A stretch of DNA of 64,000 bases from the NCBI GenBank assembly GCA_018340805.1, contig JACMZG010001913.1, positions 42,333,261 to 42,397,260 of the forward strand, in the 5' to 3' direction. Positions within the stretch are counted from its first letter, which is position 1, and each line of letters opens with the position of its first letter. Under the pieces are notes generated by a model, which did not search any database, was not told the origin of the DNA, and saw only the letters and a program-made list of their open reading frames with translations. This document shows positions 11,662-22,429 of this stretch, piece by piece. Position numbers and translations under genes: made by a program. Source of the DNA: Microvelia longipes (taxonomy: Eukaryota; Arthropoda; Insecta; Hemiptera; Veliidae).

Positions 11662-11952
11662 TTAACGTTATAAATAAGTACACAAAGTTTCGTTTTAATA
11701 GGACAAGTACATGTATGGTTTTTGTTGGATCATAAAAGTTAAGCAGCATTGAGCGTGGTCTGTGCTGTAAGGGTAACCGCTGATAATGAAACGGATGCAT
11801 TTACCGTACGAGCAAGCCGAGTCAAAAAGGTGTTGTATTATTAATTTAACGACTTGAATATTCTGAGGACGAGCGAAGCGAGTCCGAAGTATGGAGGATG
11901 AGCGCAGCGAGTCCAAATTGACGAGGAAAAGTTCCGAGGTACCCCGTACCCG
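11662..11952 (-). mobile_element. HINE-like dispersed repeat, copy B, with 5S-like segment
   Basis: In this orientation the family 5' end is on the right: GAGGAAAAGTTCCGAGG, then TACCCCGTACCCG ending at 11952. The body has the GAGCGAAGCGAGTCCG repeats. At 11727-11782 it holds a 5S-rRNA-like stretch (see the ncRNA-type entry). The structure is nearly the same as copy H at 42945-43255. Confidence 0.7.
11727..11782 (+). ncRNA. 5S rRNA-like segment inside a dispersed repeat
   Basis: The order GATCATAAAAGTTAAGCAGC, then a GAGCGTGGTC block, then GGGTAACCGC follows the 5S rRNA gene order GATCAC-GAAGTTAAGCA, GTCGGGC-CGGTTAGTAC, GGGTGACCGC. Those words cover the internal control region (box A and box C). 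It is too diverged and too short to be a functional 5S gene and is probably a 5S-derived part of a repeat. The comparison was made from memory of the general 5S consensus. Confidence 0.6.
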
Positions 11953-12310
11953 TTTTTTTTCCTCTTAATGCCCAAAACATTCTTAAAAGCCTTAAATTAC
12001 TTTGAAGGGTTTTATAATATATTTGTGATTCACATTAATAAAAATCTATTGCGTAAAAACATAAAAATTTATAAGGATTGATAACTATGTTTTAGGGTTA
12101 CGTGGGTCATATGTTTGTGCATTATGTGGTTTTTTAAATTAAAATTAGTTTTTAAATCGTCTAATTTGATTACTATCAAATTTTTGATTACTATTCTACT
12201 CTGAATAAAGTCAATAAATCAAATGGTTTCGGTGTGATTAGATCATGATTATTTAAAAAAAAAATTGTTGACGTTATATTAGATTTATCATAAATTTATG
12301 AACGAACAAC

Positions 12311-13097
12311 TTCGAGGTACCCCGCAACTTTTTCTCATTACGTCAGATTTACTACGCTCATCCTCTTCGGACTCGCTTCGCTCGCACTCAGAATATACTC
12401 AGTCAGAATATAACTCACTCTTATACTCTCTCATCAAGAATATAATAGTCGTTAAATTTATACTGCTATGCGTCTTCAGACTCGCTTTGCTCGGTCTCAG
12501 ATGGAAATAAATCCGTAAATACCTATCCAGTCTCTGACTACGCTCGTGACTGTATTTAATCATGATTTAGTGATTAAATACAATTACTACATTAGTTGAA
12601 TCAATTTGGAATCAAATTTTAGTGTACTTATACACTATTGTACTATTTTACAATTAAAAAAAAACGTATACATGTCATTTGATAAAACTGAACTAATGCT
12701 GATAACGGAATGAAACTTGGCACATTTGTTAGTCTTATACATGGCTACACGCGTGCTAAATCTCAAATTCATCGCAACTTTTTTCCACGTTTTATAATTT
12801 TGCGAGTTAATGACTTCATAAAAATATACATTCTGGATAGCAAAACGGCTATAGACTGATTTTTGTACGAAGTTTCAACTCTCTAGCATAAATGCACTGG
12901 GAGCTACTGACACACACATATGATCTTAGAGACAACTTTGTAAAAAAAAATCTATAAGAGACATGAAAAAGGCCTAAAACGGATAATTTCGGTGTCATCC
13001 CGGTTTCGGATTTTTCCTGTCCATACTTTCCCGTCGATACTACTGTCATCCCGGACAATACTTTCTCTATATACATTCAGTATATATGAGGAAAAGT
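12311..13097 (+). mobile_element. HINE-like dispersed repeat, copy C (near full length)
   Basis: It opens TTCGAGGTACCCCG, then AACTTTTTCTCAT. The body carries CGCTTCGCTCG motifs, AACTAATGCTGATAACG, CACGCGTGCTAA, CTCTAGCATAAAT and the ACACACA block. It ends with a TATATACATTCAGTATATA hairpin and ATGAGGAAAAGT. The start word AACTTTTTCTCAT and the end word ATGAGGAAAAGT are near-perfect inverted repeats. Subterminal inverted repeats, an internal microsatellite and a 3' hairpin match the layout of Helentron-derived non-autonomous elements (DINE-1/HINE). No Rep/helicase coding was seen. Confidence 0.65.
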
Positions 13098-13316
13098 GAA
13101 AGACTTCCCCCTCCCCTATTTATGGGCCTAATTTAATTGGCTCATGTTTTCTTTGGTATTACGGATAAAATATTGAATCCTGATATTAAATTGATAAATT
13201 TTGAGAATTTCCTAGCCACAAATATGGCAAATTGAGGTCCATTTAGGGTGTTAAAAATTAAAAAAAAAATCGTTTGTAGAAATTATATTTTTTACAATCT
13301 TCTGTTGGGTACAAAA

Positions 13317-13510
13317 AGTTCTGGCGCGGTGGTCCGCATGTCGAGCGAATTTCCTTTTGGATGCGTGTTTCCGTGCTTAATAACAATCCTGGTTTGAATG
13401 ATAGTATTTTACATTAAATAAGTTAATAACTACTAAATAATTCTGGCGCGGTGGTCCGCTGTCGGGCGAATTTCATTTAGAATGCGTGTTTACATGCTTA
13501 ACAACCCATT
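13317..13510 (+). mobile_element. Two solo left ends of the ~455-bp TIR family
   Basis: About 13317-13386 and 13440-13510 both read TCTGGCGCGGTGGTCCGC, then GCGAATTTC, then ATGCGTGTTT. These match the left terminus of the element at 58655-59109. They lie in direct orientation about 120 bases apart, without a matching right end nearby. Confidence 0.65.
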
Positions 13511-14019
13511 GTTAAACAATTGTTTAAGTTAATTAAATAAACTTAAACAATACTTTTCAATGAAATATTAATAAATATTTTAGTTTATTAATATTTTATT
13601 TTACTTTATGAATATTTTTATAAGTATCATACTTATTTTAATTTATGTTTTCATATTTACACAGATCAAATCTACAAGGCAATATGGAACAGTATCAAAT
13701 GGATTTAATGACATATAATTTATTTGTATACGTGTAAACCATGTAAACACGAGTTGCCGAGTTTATTTGTTTTAGACAATTGACTTTCATAAATATAAAT
13801 TCAAATGAGGGTTTTAGTGTTTAACTGACACTCGATACGTTTCCATTCATGTGATTTATTAGCTGCGTTTGATTTAAATAAGTGATTCTAGTTTTTATTT
13901 ATGAATTGAAAATAAGCGTCATTTTTTAAATAAAATTATTCTAAAATAACAATGTTATAAAATAGACCTTTATGTTAATTAAAAATTTCCTGACTACGAA
14001 TTTATCGTAACTAGTATTA

Positions 14020-14181
<162 letters not shown>

Positions 14182-14514
14182 ACCATCGATAAAAATCGAT
14201 GTTATAAAAACGATAGTAACGTCATTAGCCCGCAATAATGACTCAGCTAAAAATCAGTTATCCTCATAAAATTATTGCATTGGATTGAATACACGTATAC
14301 TTGTTTACTCTATAAACAAAAACAAAGTTTTATTATTATTATTATTAGCATTGGTTTGACATATACAAATCTACTAATATGATAAAACTGATGCAGTGCA
14401 GTCAACTGTCAAAACTGTCAGTAAATTGTTTTAAATTAGCTAAAAAGACATCTGCTTCGAGAGGAGTTTGCTAGTTAAGTTTTAATCGTATTTATAAAAT
14501 CTTAACTTCCTGGT

Positions 14515-14600
14515 TGTTAGATTGCAGATTGGGGTGGTGGTGGTGAGTTCTTGAATGGGTGACCACCTAGTCCAATACTGTTCACATGTAGATGCCGTAG
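14515..14600 (+). ncRNA. 5S rRNA 3'-half-like segment
   Basis: GAGTTCTTGAATGGGTGACC followed by ACCTAG parallels the 5S word TAGTACTTGGATGGGTGACC and CGCCTGG. Upstream AGATTGCAG may correspond to AAGTTAAGCAG. It is followed by a moderately GC-rich segment to about 14710 that may be the body of a 5S-derived SINE (SINE3 type). It is degenerate and not a functional gene. Confidence 0.5.
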
Positions 14601-14719
14601 ACAATTTAGCGAATTTATAAAAAAAACAATCAATCTCGGACTTGATCCTAGTAAAGTTTCTGTCCAGTGTTTACAAGGCCGACTATTTACCAGTACGCTA
14701 CGCTGCCTCGAGGTTGCAA

Positions 14720-15730
14720 ATATGGCTGCAATATGAAAATTATGCTTAAAATAATTTTTCCAAATTGCTGTTACATTTAAAGTACCTACAGAGGTGACAG
14801 TGGGCTTAAATTAGACAGAGTTGAAGTTATAAGAAGTACTGTCTTAAGTTGTATGAGAGAATTTTCATTAAGAAATTTCGTTGGTGGAATGACGTTAGTT
14901 GGAGGGAGATCGATTTCGCTTAGCCTGTTGTTTATAATACTATCTATACTTAATTGATTGATTAGTTTCATTGATTGATTGCAATTTCCTCGTGTAATAT
15001 TGAAAAAGATAAAATATATCTGATTAAGCTTTATAATCTTTTTAAACAATGAAGACTGTATAAAATGTTACTGTGTTTGCAAATTGTTAAACTGTGCTTT
15101 ATTGAGTACATGGTTGGTTAATTGTCAGCAAAAATGAATGCTATGAAAGTGATTTGTTTACACTAAGTTATGTTTGACTTTTAACTAATGCTGATAATAA
15201 ACTTTAATTTCGTGTATGTATTTAACACAGTTAGTTGTACAGGTTAAATTAATTCTAAAAATAATTTCATAGCTCTATCAGCAAACAATTCTAGGTTTTG
15301 TTAATTGTTTAAATTGTTGCTGAGTCATTACTGTTAATGACTTCATGCACACTTCATAAGCAAAAGGATTCTGGGTGTATTTGCTGCAATGGTTGATTTT
15401 TGCAAGTTAAGGATTGTATTGCGTTAAAGACTACCAACATTCCCTTAAAATTTCATTAAAATCTGACCAACGTAATTTTATTGATTGACTTATGTTTGTT
15501 TACATAAAACGATAACAAAGCTTTTTGCTTTTATATTTAACATATATGAATCATTTGAGCTATAGCTATACATTTTACTTCACTCTTTAAAGTAAAAAAT
15601 GCTTATCGTAATGGCATTGAAACGTGTACTGAGAGGACAGTGATAATAACTTTCAAGCGATACATTTTAAAACAAATCTAACTGATCATTATTAAGTGAA
15701 ACTCTTTGTATGTACTTATTTAAAAATTTA
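14720..15730. other. ENT intron 1, no gene seen
   Basis: AT-rich. Open frames such as 14786-15049 on the minus strand have no recognisable domain. No repeat boundaries were found. Confidence 0.45.
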
Positions 15731-15889
15731 GATACGAAGCAGGCCTGTTGTCAGGTAGTGGCCAGGGGGGAAGGCATCGCCCCCTGTGACGAAGTAGATT
15801 TTAGTGGAATCCCCTTATAGATGTGTGAATTTCGCCCTCCTCAGGGATTGGTTTCGCCCGCCCTATGAGTCTTGGCTGGATACGGGCCT

Positions 15890-16290
15890 GGTACGGAGTA
15901 CAACAGAAATTTATCTAAGATCCTCCTAGGCTCATCCTCACTACTTCTGACAAGCTTCGTTCGTCCTCAGAATATGAATATCAACAAATCTACACTGCAA
16001 CACGATGTTGGAACTTGGCCCTCAAACAATTACACTTAAAGATGGATTTTTATACCAAGTTTTAACTCTCTAGCATAAATACACTGGGAGCTACGATGAT
16101 AACAGAAACACACACAAAGTAAGACACACAAGATACACACAAGTATAGTAAGACATATTTGTAAAAACCACTCAGGAGGTCTTAAAAACACCTGAAACAG
16201 ATAATAGATAATTCTGGTGAAATCCCGGTTCCGGAATTTTCGCGAACGTAATACTTTTCATATATACCAACGGTATAAATGAGGAAATGT
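15890..16290 (+). mobile_element. HINE-like dispersed repeat, copy D
   Basis: It carries the family words CTTCGTTCGTCCTCAGAATA, CTCTAGCATAAATACACTGG and CACACACA, then CTGAAACAG, the hairpin TATACCAACGGTATA and the end ATGAGGAAATGT, followed by an A run. The 5' end is less clear. A GC-richer segment at 15740-15890 (GGCCTGTTGTCAGG to TACGGGCCTGG) precedes it and may be another element. Confidence 0.65.
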
Positions 16291-16299
16291 AAAAAAAAA

Positions 16300-17285
16300 A
16301 TTAGGAAGGCGGTTATCTGCGGCGACTGGACAATATATATGTGTGGTATTTTATTGTATTAAGTTTGCCAATTATGTAATACGTACGGAAAATCGTGCCT
16401 TATTATACATTAGAAAAAAAATTGGCTCCCGATCAAGGTCTACTGGTCGTTGTTATTTAAACTGGATCGGAAAGATTTTAAATTCCATAGATATTCCATT
16501 TCAAATATTTAATTATAGTTTGATCTTTGTTCTAACATTTGTATATATTACCGATGTATTTAACATGGGACATGTTAATGTTAATTACGTGATGTCAAAA
16601 TGAAGCACGCAGGATTGTTCTAGAAGATGATGCTATGACAAACTGATCATTGCGAATTCTTTTGATATCAGTAGATTTTTATTTATTTTGGAATAAAATT
16701 AATGTTGTTTGTTATCGAATTTGGATTGTGATACCCCGTACTTCTTCAAATGTAAAATTTGTATGGAAGTTTCACATTTTGATATTGTATATATGCTAAG
16801 CTGTTTATGCTGATGAGTCTATATGGAAGTCGCTCAAGAACTCTTCAAAATACCTCAACATTTTCAGTTTTTGATATGGTCTTTACCAAAATTGGTGTGA
16901 TTCTAATTAAAAATGGGGGTGTGTAGTTTTATAAGGTTAATAGGAAAACATTATCAAGTAAAAGAAGATCAGATAATAAACATAAAAGTGATAGTGATAT
17001 GGGGGGAGTGGTGGTAGTAGTGATAGTAATATGGGGGGAGTGGTAGTAACTACCAGGCAAGTAGGCCACATTGTTGGGCCCTTTTTGCCAGCTGCCTAAG
17101 ATAGTGATCTACTCCTTTTAATTTCAAGTGTTGGTATATTTCATCTAATCTAGACAGAAGAGCCGTGAATTTCTATGGTTCCTCTCATGCTTTTTTAAGC
17201 AATTATACATATTTTCACTGACTCTTATAGTCTAGTAAAAACTAGGAACAACACGTGCTCTCACTGTTAAACCAAACCTCTACAC
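16300..17285. other. ENT intron 1, no gene seen
   Basis: AT-rich intronic DNA. The open frame at 16343-16603 lacks any recognisable domain. A short direct repeat (ATGGGGGGAGTGGTGGTAGT type) lies near 16997-17050. Confidence 0.45.
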
Positions 17286-17286
17286 A

Positions 17287-17540
17287 CTTTAAACTACACA
17301 AGGAAGTTCCTAAATTTTGCCTATACCCAGTGTCATTTAGGGTTAGGGTATCTTTAACGAGTACCTGACAACGCACAGGCTCGAGACCACCGGCTTTACG
17401 TCCCTTCTCAAGGACGTGGTACGCTAAATATTTATCCCTCATAAAAATTCTAAAGGCCCGTGCTGGGATTGAACCCATAACTGAAGTCCGTTCATTCTGT
17501 GTATTGGCCGCGTACCTAACCACTACACCACGGGTGTAGT
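17287..17540 (-). mobile_element. tRNA-headed SINE (minus strand)
   Basis: Read on the minus strand, the head starts at about 17535: CCCGTGGTGTAGTGGTTAGG (box-A-like), then GGGTTCAATCCCAGC (box-B-like) near 17460-17475. The body runs left through GGACGT and GAGACCACCGG words to about 17290. The spacing of the two boxes fits a tRNA-derived Pol III promoter. The body shares GGACG words with the SINE at 62835-63045. The minus-strand open frame 17242-17523 is incidental. Confidence 0.7.
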
Positions 17541-17787
17541 GGTATCTCTCTTGGTAATCTAAAGGCTGTTTGAAAACAAGTACAAACCAAAATAGGATAT
17601 TTTGATTCCAGGTGTTTTCTCTTGGAGAATGTATACCTTGTTATGCTCTTGTAGACACTTGTGACTCATTATTGTTTTGTTCTGTAAACATATTTGTGTT
17701 TTGAAATGCGCCTCTGCGAAGTGTTACGGAAGTTCTTTCAAATTTATATTCGCTGTTGTGAACTCTTTAGATGTCGTGAAGGTATAA

Positions 17788-18047
17788 GTGTTTCCGTGGT
17801 GACCGCGTCAATGTAGAAGACAAATTCGATGTTTCTCTTCCCATGTTGGATACATCTTTAGGAATGTTGCTTATCATAGATGAAAAACAATGCTGTACAA
17901 AACTGATGAGTTCAGTTTTGTAGACCATTGTGTGTTTATCTATGATGTATTAATGTAAATCACTGAGAATGCCTTCCACAGTGAGGGCGGAACATCGGGG
18001 TTTTTATCTACATTGACGCTACATGGTCACCACCGGAAGTCTTCATT
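17788..18047. mobile_element. ~260-bp foldback MITE
   Basis: The left arm is GTTTCCGTGGTGACCGCGTC plus AATGTAGAAGAC. The right arm is TCTACATTGACG, then CATGGTCACCACCGGAAG, inverted. Inner arms also mirror: TATCATAGATGAAAAACAAT and GTTTATCTATGATGTA, with TACAAAACTGATG and CAGTTTTGTA at the centre. The whole piece could fold into one hairpin. Confidence 0.7.
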
Positions 18048-18174
18048 CTTAATCACAAGAACTTTCGATGACGATTTATTTTCTCAGAAACAGACTTCTG
18101 GGATTCTCATCCTCATTCCTCCGGAAATGATCCCCTGTACAGTATCCCTTATAATGATGAAGTTAATAGTCATA

Positions 18175-18270
18175 ACTCCCTCGGCTTTGTCTCGGGAGTA
18201 TAACACATAAATTCCTCGGCTTCGCCGCGGGAGTTAAATACTTTGGTTTCCTCGGCTTACGACTCAGGAA
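18175..18270. repeat. Three short GC-rich hairpin units
   Basis: CTCCCTCGGCTTTGTCTCGG, CCTCGGCTTCGCCGCGGGAG and CCTCGGCTTACGACTCAGG occur about 25-30 bases apart. Each is self-complementary around a small loop. Origin unknown; probably a repeat-derived micro-cluster. Confidence 0.6.
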
Positions 18271-18279
18271 CCAACTAAC

Positions 18280-19255
18280 TGCTCAGGGAAATAATAGCAT
18301 TCTTTACTCACTTGGTGCATAAATAACTATTATATAAGTCAATGATATATGACAACAAATATAGTTATATTGGTTGATACCAATATGCAGTTTCCAAAAT
18401 TGATAATATTACGGTATACTTTAATTTAACGTTTCACAGTTATCAGAAGTGGTAACCTAATTACCATATTCGGTTGATTGGTAGGAATATAATTATAGTA
18501 AATTTGAACTCGCAAGACACAATTTACTAGAGGTAGAGAGCATTTTTGAAATTCTAGGACCATGTTTTCCTCCGTCATTTTAAGATTTCATGTTGATGCA
18601 TCTGGAATTTCCGTAGTAATGCAGTTTAGAAATTCATTTACCTATAGTTTAGGAGCCTAAGCTTACTTACTTTACCATTGTTAGTCTAGTGTCGAGTTAA
18701 AAGTTAAGTACTTCTAAGTACTTGTTGGTGTTAGTCTGGCCTTTGTTTTATTATTTTCTCAAGCCATGGTAAAGGTTTTATTCAAAGGAAAAGTCCCTTT
18801 GTCTTATAACAATATAAACTAAGTAAAAAACTTCCTATTTCAAAATGACAATTTCTCGAGGTGTTCTATTGAGACTAAGTACATCCACTCTATATTAGAT
18901 GCGCTCCTCTTGACTTTCTAGTCTGCACTTCAGGTCTACAGCAGTACCTGTTTCACGAGTGTCACTTAACAACCAGAGACCGGCGCTATAGAGTAATACA
19001 CTGATTTATAGCCGTCATTAATGTAATTTATGTGTCATTTTATAAGTGCATTTTAATTCAATTTTATTAAAATATCAAGTGGTTTGTTAAAAAATGTTTT
19101 TAATTTTATATAAATTTCTTATAGTAGTTTGTGAAATAATTTGAACATTTCGGAAATTATATTTGTATTCGGACATATTTCAATAAACGATTGACTAAAT
19201 ATTTGTTTAATACGAACATTTCTCACCATGTCGGTAAGGTAATTGTTTTGTAAAT
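18280..19255. other. ENT intron 1, no gene seen
   Basis: AT-rich. No coding, RNA gene or bounded repeat was recognised. Confidence 0.45.
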
Positions 19256-19264
19256 GGATGTGCT

Positions 19265-19965
19265 CCATATCGAGGGAGTAAATGACTTACTTCGCTCGTC
19301 CACAGAATGAACGAACACGGGAAATCACCAAAGAATACCACAGAATACGGGAATAACCAAATTTATATTGCAGTTAATCTTCAGGCTTTTCGCTCGTCCT
19401 CAGTAAAAACCGTTTATTCTCAGAGGTCACCCACACAGGCATTGACAGGCTCGATGCTGCCTTCAGGAGATATAGACAATGTTGGATGCTGCTCGGTCTA
19501 ACAAAATAGGAGATACTGGCTGTATTGAAATAAATCTTAATTTACTTCTTTATTACATCAAGGGATGCACTTGTACCATCCAACTCAATGAAATTATTTT
19601 TTGATTTCTAACCATTCGATAAAAAATTAACTAATGCTGATAACGAGATAAATGTTGGAACGTTTGTTAGTTTTATATTTGACTACACGCGTGCTAATCT
19701 TAAAACAATCAAAACTTTTTTGTTCTCTGTGTTTAATGAAACCAAAGGATGAATTATTGCATTAAGTTTTAATTCTCTATGCATAAATTCGCTGAGAGCT
19801 ACGATAACAGACACACACGCATACAGACAGACAACTTTGTAAAAATCACTCAGAAGATCTTAAAAATACCTGAAACGGATAATTCCCGGTGACGTCCCGG
19901 TTCTGGATTTCTAGTGTAAACACAATATTTTTGCTATACACCTGCGGTGTAAATGAGAGAAAGTG
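19265..19965 (+). mobile_element. HINE-like dispersed repeat, copy E
   Basis: It has the family body words TTCGCTCGTCC, ACTAATGCTGATAACG, CACGCGTGCTAA and GCTACGATAACAGAC. It ends CCTGAAACGGATAATTCCCG, then TATACACCTGCGGTGTA (hairpin) and AATGAGAGAAAGT. The 5' terminal GGGTACC block is poorly preserved. The open frame at 19307-19501 is incidental. Confidence 0.65.
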
Positions 19966-20552
19966 ACTTTATTTGATATTATTCTCTCTCAAAGACAGTA
20001 CTATATTACGGTGTAGAGATCTGTGTTACTAAAGAGAAGGTTAAATTGATTAATATAAAAGCTTCTTTCTGGTGGTTAAAAACAAAATAATTTACATTTC
20101 TAATGCTAGACTACTTATGGATGGAAATTATTCTCTTTATGTGTTTTTAAATGAAATGGACTCTACCAACTCGATCCTTGTTAATTTAAGAGATTAATTT
20201 TTGGTGGCGAGTTTTGTTACAGTTTTGTTAACACTTAAGACAAAACTAAGTATTTTATTAAATATGACTGAAACCATACAATTATGTCAGCCTAATGAAG
20301 CCTCTTCACAGTTTAAATGTGTGAAACAAGTTTTGTTTTCATCTTATTAATTTTTGGACAGTATTGCAATGTCTTGTAATTCAATAGCAATGTTAAAACT
20401 CGCTGACAAAATATCGCATGACGTTTGGAAGAAATGAAATATTTGAATGAATACCTGTCTTAACATAATATTCTATTGAGTTGACTTAATCCAATTGTAA
20501 ATGAGTAGTGGCGCTGTCGTGTGACTACTCAAAAACAGTTCCAGCGCGTTGA

Positions 20553-20795
20553 AGAGATACCCCGAGGGAAACAGCCTTTGTGGTGGACTCTCCAGTCCAT
20601 CGAGTCACTCTGCAACTGTACTGCACTTCCATCGCTGAAGTGAGCCACGGCTTCCTGATTATCACCGTAACCAGGCGGTTTATGAAACTCCCCGATCTAC
20701 TCTACCGACACATAGTGACGAAGATGGTGGACAAAGAAGCTAAGACTCTGAAAGATAAGACTCTGAAGAAGCTGATGGGACAGTTTTTCCCATAA
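20553..20795 (+). CDS. Unidentified GC-richer open frame (possible LINE 3' remnant or exon)
   Basis: I do not recognise this. The block 20500-20880 is clearly less AT-rich than its surroundings. An open frame follows TGA at 20550-20552 and runs 80 codons to TAA at 20793-20795, ending KTLKKLMGQFFP. A second frame over its first 100 bases is also open (FQRVEEIPRGKQPLWWT), so an old frameshift is possible. There is no ATG at the 5' end and no clear in-frame acceptor. Downstream is GTGGCGGGCAGAGCGCCACC, then ATAAATAAATGAATGAA, which resembles the simple-repeat tail of some non-LTR retrotransposons. A decayed retrotransposon end is my first guess; a nested gene exon is the alternative. Confidence 0.25.
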   Translation, partial: RDTPRETAFVVDSPVHRVTLQLYCTSIAEVSHGFLIITVTRRFMKLPDLLYRHIVTKMVDKEAKTLKDKTLKKLMGQFFP

Positions 20796-20899
20796 GTGCG
20801 GATTTGACACAGGGTTTAACTAGTGGCGGGCAGAGCGCCACCAGATTTTCCCTGCCTATGCAGCATTATGATTGACTAACATAAATAAATGAATGAAGC

Positions 20900-22355
20900 C
20901 TAAGATCACAGAATACTTAAGTATCGGCCACTGCCTCTCGCAAGAGAAACGTGTCCACCACGGTTTAAATATATTGCCGGGGTGTTAATTACTCTAGTCA
21001 GTTCTAAAGTAAGTACTGACATGATTTAAAATAAATACCTAACCATGGTTAAACATATCTACCAGGTCTGATATCACAAGGTGCTAAGGAAAAAATAGCC
21101 AACCGGTTGTAACGAATCGACAGGACTGATTACCTATTATCATAGGTACTTATTGTAATTAAGGAACCTAATTATCTCAGATTTCGTGGTACTATCTCCA
21201 GAGCATATCCGGATTTAATATATTTCCGAGGTAAGCATTTTGAGAATAGCTCAAGCGCCTATTATACCCGCAAGAAAATTATATTCTGGCGGTCATCTAA
21301 CAGCGCATACGTTTTATTTTGGAAAATGTATCACTTAAGATTTTCCTACCAAGAAGGGGATAAACTGCTGTTCTAAGAAAACCATCTAAAACATATTACG
21401 TCACTTACCACGATGATAAAATTCTTCATATTTTTGTGTCGGAAGATCCTTAAAGTAATCAATATTTTGACTTCGTTACACCCTTGGGTATTTTAGCTTT
21501 GTTAATATATTGATTATTGATAATACATTAGAAAGCTTAGCAATCTTTCAACCTCTCACATATATAAAACCATTTCTACGTACTCAAAACAAAATCACTA
21601 TTGCTTGAAACAACCTAAGAATACTTAAAAAACAGCCAACATTTCACTCACTTCTAAAACTGATCGCATATACATGCAAATATGCATATCCTACAAGAAA
21701 TAAACGTAACCCTCTTTGACACTCCTTCAAACCACCTTTACACAATAAACCTATTCAAAACACCATCTAAAATTTCATCTTTTAACAACTCTGCAAAAAC
21801 CAAAAAATACCCAAACCAAAAAATATAAAATCATCTACAACCCAAACGAACCCCACAAACCCCCAAAAAATAACCAAAATTCATAACACAAAAAAATAAT
21901 AACGGGGCACAAATTACACCAAATCAATAAATAAAATATGGCTCTGGTTTACTCGAAATAGTTATTGTAGACCGTGGGTGGATGCCAAGTTGTTGAAGCG
22001 GTTAATCCTGAAAAAATATTGTCTACTTATGCCAATAAATAACTTTTTAAAAAATATATATGGATGATATTAGAATTTATGCTTCTTTTGTGAGTTAGTT
22101 AAGGAGGTGTGTCAGTGTTTACAAGGTAAATAGTTTTGGATGCTATCATGAGGTATAATAACATAATAACGTTCTACGTTACGCAATGATATGCAAGTTT
22201 TGTTTTGCTGTGGGAAATATATTGGGCTAGGTCATGATTTTAGAAACTGTCCGATAATGTTTTTACATAAGAGTGAGACAGTAATTCAGGGAATTTAAAA
22301 ATAGCTGCACAACCTTAAGTATCCCAAATAGTGACTCTCCTGAGAATGAGTTGCT
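20900..22355. other. ENT intron 1, no gene seen
   Basis: This includes an unusually A- and C-rich, G-poor stretch at about 21590-21900 (many CAAACC and ACCCAAA words). No coding or bounded element was recognised. Confidence 0.5.
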
Positions 22356-22362
22356 AAGACTT

Positions 22363-22427
22363 AGGCCCGTATTCAAAGACGTTTTCCTAACATTCTCCTT
22401 AAGGAAAATGTCTTTGAATACGGGCCT
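22363..22427. repeat. Short near-perfect hairpin
   Basis: GGCCCGTATTCAAAGACG, then TTTTCCT, is mirrored by AGGAAAATGTCTTTGAATAC and GGGCC. The arms are about 28 bases with a small loop. It is probably a tiny MITE. The related word GGGCGGTATTCGAAAAGACAG occurs at about 46632. Confidence 0.75.
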
Positions 22428-22429
22428 CA

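Noticed and set aside
18013..18210. 65-codon frame near GC-rich words
   Set aside because: It starts inside the right arm of a MITE and runs into the hairpin repeat cluster; no domain.
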